From Pyrinomonadaceae bacterium (GTDB lineage Bacteria; Acidobacteriota; Blastocatellia; Pyrinomonadales; Pyrinomonadaceae), in the NCBI GenBank assembly GCA_025929655.1, contig JAICPV010000215.1:1-5057 (forward strand): a stretch of DNA of 5,057 bases, given 5' to 3'. Both the position numbers and the translations under genes were made by a program. Below are positions 4,301 to 5,057 of this stretch, piece by piece; the first letter of the stretch is position 1; each line of letters begins with the position of its first letter. The notes beneath the pieces were generated by a model. It ran no database searches. It saw only the letters and a list, made by a program, of their open reading frames with translations, and was not told where the DNA came from.

Positions 4301-4723
4301 TCACGCTTTAGCTTTCAGAAGGTCGCGGATCTCGGCCAGCAGCGCTTCCTGCGGCGGAGGCGGATTATTTGCGGCGAGACGAGCGAAATAGTCCATTGCC
4401 AATTTAGCGATGACGAACATTACGAGCCCGACGATCAGGAAAGTGATGATGTCGCTGATCAGTTGACCGTATCGTACGAGTGGTGCTCCGGCCTTAATTG
4501 CGGCATCGATCTGCTCAGGGGTGGCTCCGGGTCCGATCTTCCCACTGATGTCCCAGTACTTGGTTTTGAAATCGATCCCGCCCGTGATCAACCCGACGAA
4601 CGGCATAATGATGCCTTCGGTAAACGTCGTGATGATCTTGCCAAACGCAGCGCCGATAATGACGCCGATCGCAAGATCCAACATGTTGCCGCGAGCAATG
4701 AATGCTTTGAATTCGCTCCACAT
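4301..4723 (-). CDS. mscL: Large-conductance mechanosensitive channel MscL
   Basis: A 140-residue inner-membrane channel that opens under membrane tension and releases solutes during osmotic downshock; it works as a homopentamer. Seen: N-terminal amphipathic helix WSEFKAFIARGN; first membrane helix with LDLAIGVIIGAAFGKI (15-30), the pore-lining signature; IIMPFVGLITGGIDF (38-52); a periplasmic loop (about 53-85) that includes GPGATPEQIDAAIKAG; second membrane helix (about 87-112); a Pro-rich linker NNPPPPQ (119-125); and the C-terminal bundle helix EALLAEIRDLLKAKA. Length and order match the family. ATG 4723 is preceded by AAGGAG at 4736-4731 and fits the family start; the frame is open upstream to 4783 but that adds 20 unrelated residues. 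It stands alone, convergent with the mnmA-fau run. Confidence 0.96.
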   Translation of the reverse strand: MWSEFKAFIARGNMLDLAIGVIIGAAFGKIITTFTEGIIMPFVGLITGGIDFKTKYWDISGKIGPGATPEQIDAAIKAGAPLVRYGQLISDIITFLIVGLVMFVIAKLAMDYFARLAANNPPPPQEALLAEIRDLLKAKA

Positions 4724-4730
4724 AACAAAT

Positions 4731-4736
4731 CTCCTT
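4731..4736 (-). promoter_or_regulatory. Shine-Dalgarno deciding the mscL start
   Basis: On the minus strand AAGGAG lies seven bases before ATG 4723-4721. It fixes the start at 4723 against the upstream in-frame ATG at 4783. I see no convincing -35/-10 pair in the short gap upstream. Confidence 0.8.
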
Positions 4737-4781
4737 GCTGCCAGCAGTTTTTCAGCAAACCTACCACATGAGAACAAAAAC

Positions 4782-4805
4782 AAAAAAGGCGAGCCGTGAC
4801 TCGCC
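4782..4805 (-). terminator. Intrinsic terminator of the bactofilin-like gene
   Basis: On the minus strand GGCGAG (4805-4800) and CTCGCC (4793-4788) form a 6-bp GC-rich stem with a six-base loop TCACGG, followed directly by TTTTTT (4787-4782) and a further T-rich stretch. It begins about 25 bases after the stop codon at 4830 and separates that gene from mscL. Confidence 0.85.
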
Positions 4806-4829
4806 CTAGAAACTTTATTGATCTACCGA

Positions 4830-5057
4830 TCAGACCACTGCCGCGGCATCGGCCTTTTCTTCATCTTCTTCTTCCTCGTTGTCGTCAGTTGTCGACGAGG
4901 TGAACAGCGATTCGGCCTCATCCTCGTCGTCCGAGGCGGTCGACGTGTATTCGGACTGCTGATACTTCGGACGCGATTCGGCGGCCTGAGCATCGATGGC
5001 TTCCTTCGCCTTAAGCATGCTGCAGCTTCCTTCTAAAATCGCACCGTCTTCCAGGAC
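4830..5057 (-). CDS. Bactofilin-like (polymer-forming cytoskeletal) protein, C-terminal part
   Basis: The frame is open through the right edge; 75 residues are visible. The first ones, VLEDGAILEGSCSM, look like the last turns of a bactofilin beta-helix, where [VI]-x-x-GA-x-[FL]-x-G-x-[CI]-x-M is typical. After that comes a mixed linker (LKAKEAIDAQAAESRPKYQQ) and a strongly acidic tail (about 43-68, mostly Asp/Glu with Ser/Thr), ending KADAAAVV. Bactofilins self-assemble into filaments that help organise cell shape or the envelope. An ATG at 5018 would give a 62-residue protein, but the upstream codons fit the family better, so I treat this as the 3' end of a longer gene. The acidic tail resembles partner-binding tails, with function unknown. 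A clear terminator follows. Confidence 0.65.
   Translation of the reverse strand, partial: VLEDGAILEGSCSMLKAKEAIDAQAAESRPKYQQSEYTSTASDDEDEAESLFTSSTTDDNEEEEDEEKADAAAVV

Noticed and set aside
4724..4783. Upstream ATG (4783) as the mscL start
   Set aside because: The AAGGAG at 4736-4731 and the usual MscL N-terminus both support ATG 4723.
4463..4799. Plus-strand frames opposite mscL
   Set aside because: MscL on the minus strand is unmistakable; these are antisense shadows.
1..5057. Search for CRISPR arrays, tRNA or rRNA genes, insertion sequences and att sites
   Set aside because: No spaced direct repeats, tRNA-like cloverleaf, transposase or target-site duplication was seen; the only repeats are the short heptad and 14-bp units described.

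Overview
The window is a stretch of bacterial chromosome with moderate GC, mostly compact and made of housekeeping-type genes. The gene set and style suggest an Acidobacteriota, perhaps a Blastocatellia/Pyrinomonadaceae-like lineage: a MATE pump with a GTKRDFTKGSI N-terminus, a bactofilin with an acidic tail, a secreted SGNH hydrolase, few Shine-Dalgarno sites, and AT-rich TTGAAAT / GTAAAAAGGCAAAA intergenic repeats. This placement is inference from remembered relatives; no rRNA or other strong marker is present.

Left edge (1-131, minus): the N-terminus of a MATE-family efflux protein that runs out of the window. Positions 132-469 are a divergent intergenic region with several inverted repeats, a weak terminator-like hairpin, a four-copy heptad repeat and a plausible promoter with a strong ribosome-binding site.

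Positions 470-1127 hold the most interesting gene: a relative of the 16S rRNA A1408 N1-methyltransferases NpmA and KamB, the pan-aminoglycoside-resistance enzymes. The intact reading frame begins at 516 and keeps the SAM-binding motif and both target-base tryptophans. The family's usual N-terminal hairpin is still readable upstream from ATG 470, behind a good Shine-Dalgarno. It is in another frame and interrupted by two adjacent stops (TAG TAA). The original 5' end therefore appears to carry two nonsense changes and a frameshift, leaving a truncated enzyme, a young pseudogene, or a gene now expressed by reinitiation after a 10-codon leader.

Positions 1117-2214 encode an exported SGNH/GDSL hydrolase that overlaps the methyltransferase's 3' end. 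Next comes a tight run: mnmA (2276-3430, tRNA 2-thiouridylase) with its own near-leaderless promoter, a 62-residue very basic protein (3438-3626), and a 5-formyltetrahydrofolate cyclo-ligase (3629-4234). The gaps between them are 7 and 2 bases, so they look like one operon.

The run ends at a long bidirectional terminator made of 14-bp repeats (4234-4295), which it shares with the convergent mscL gene (4301-4723, minus; mechanosensitive channel). Further right, a clear intrinsic terminator (4782-4805) closes a minus-strand gene entering from the right edge, whose visible 75 residues look like the end of a bactofilin with a strongly acidic tail.
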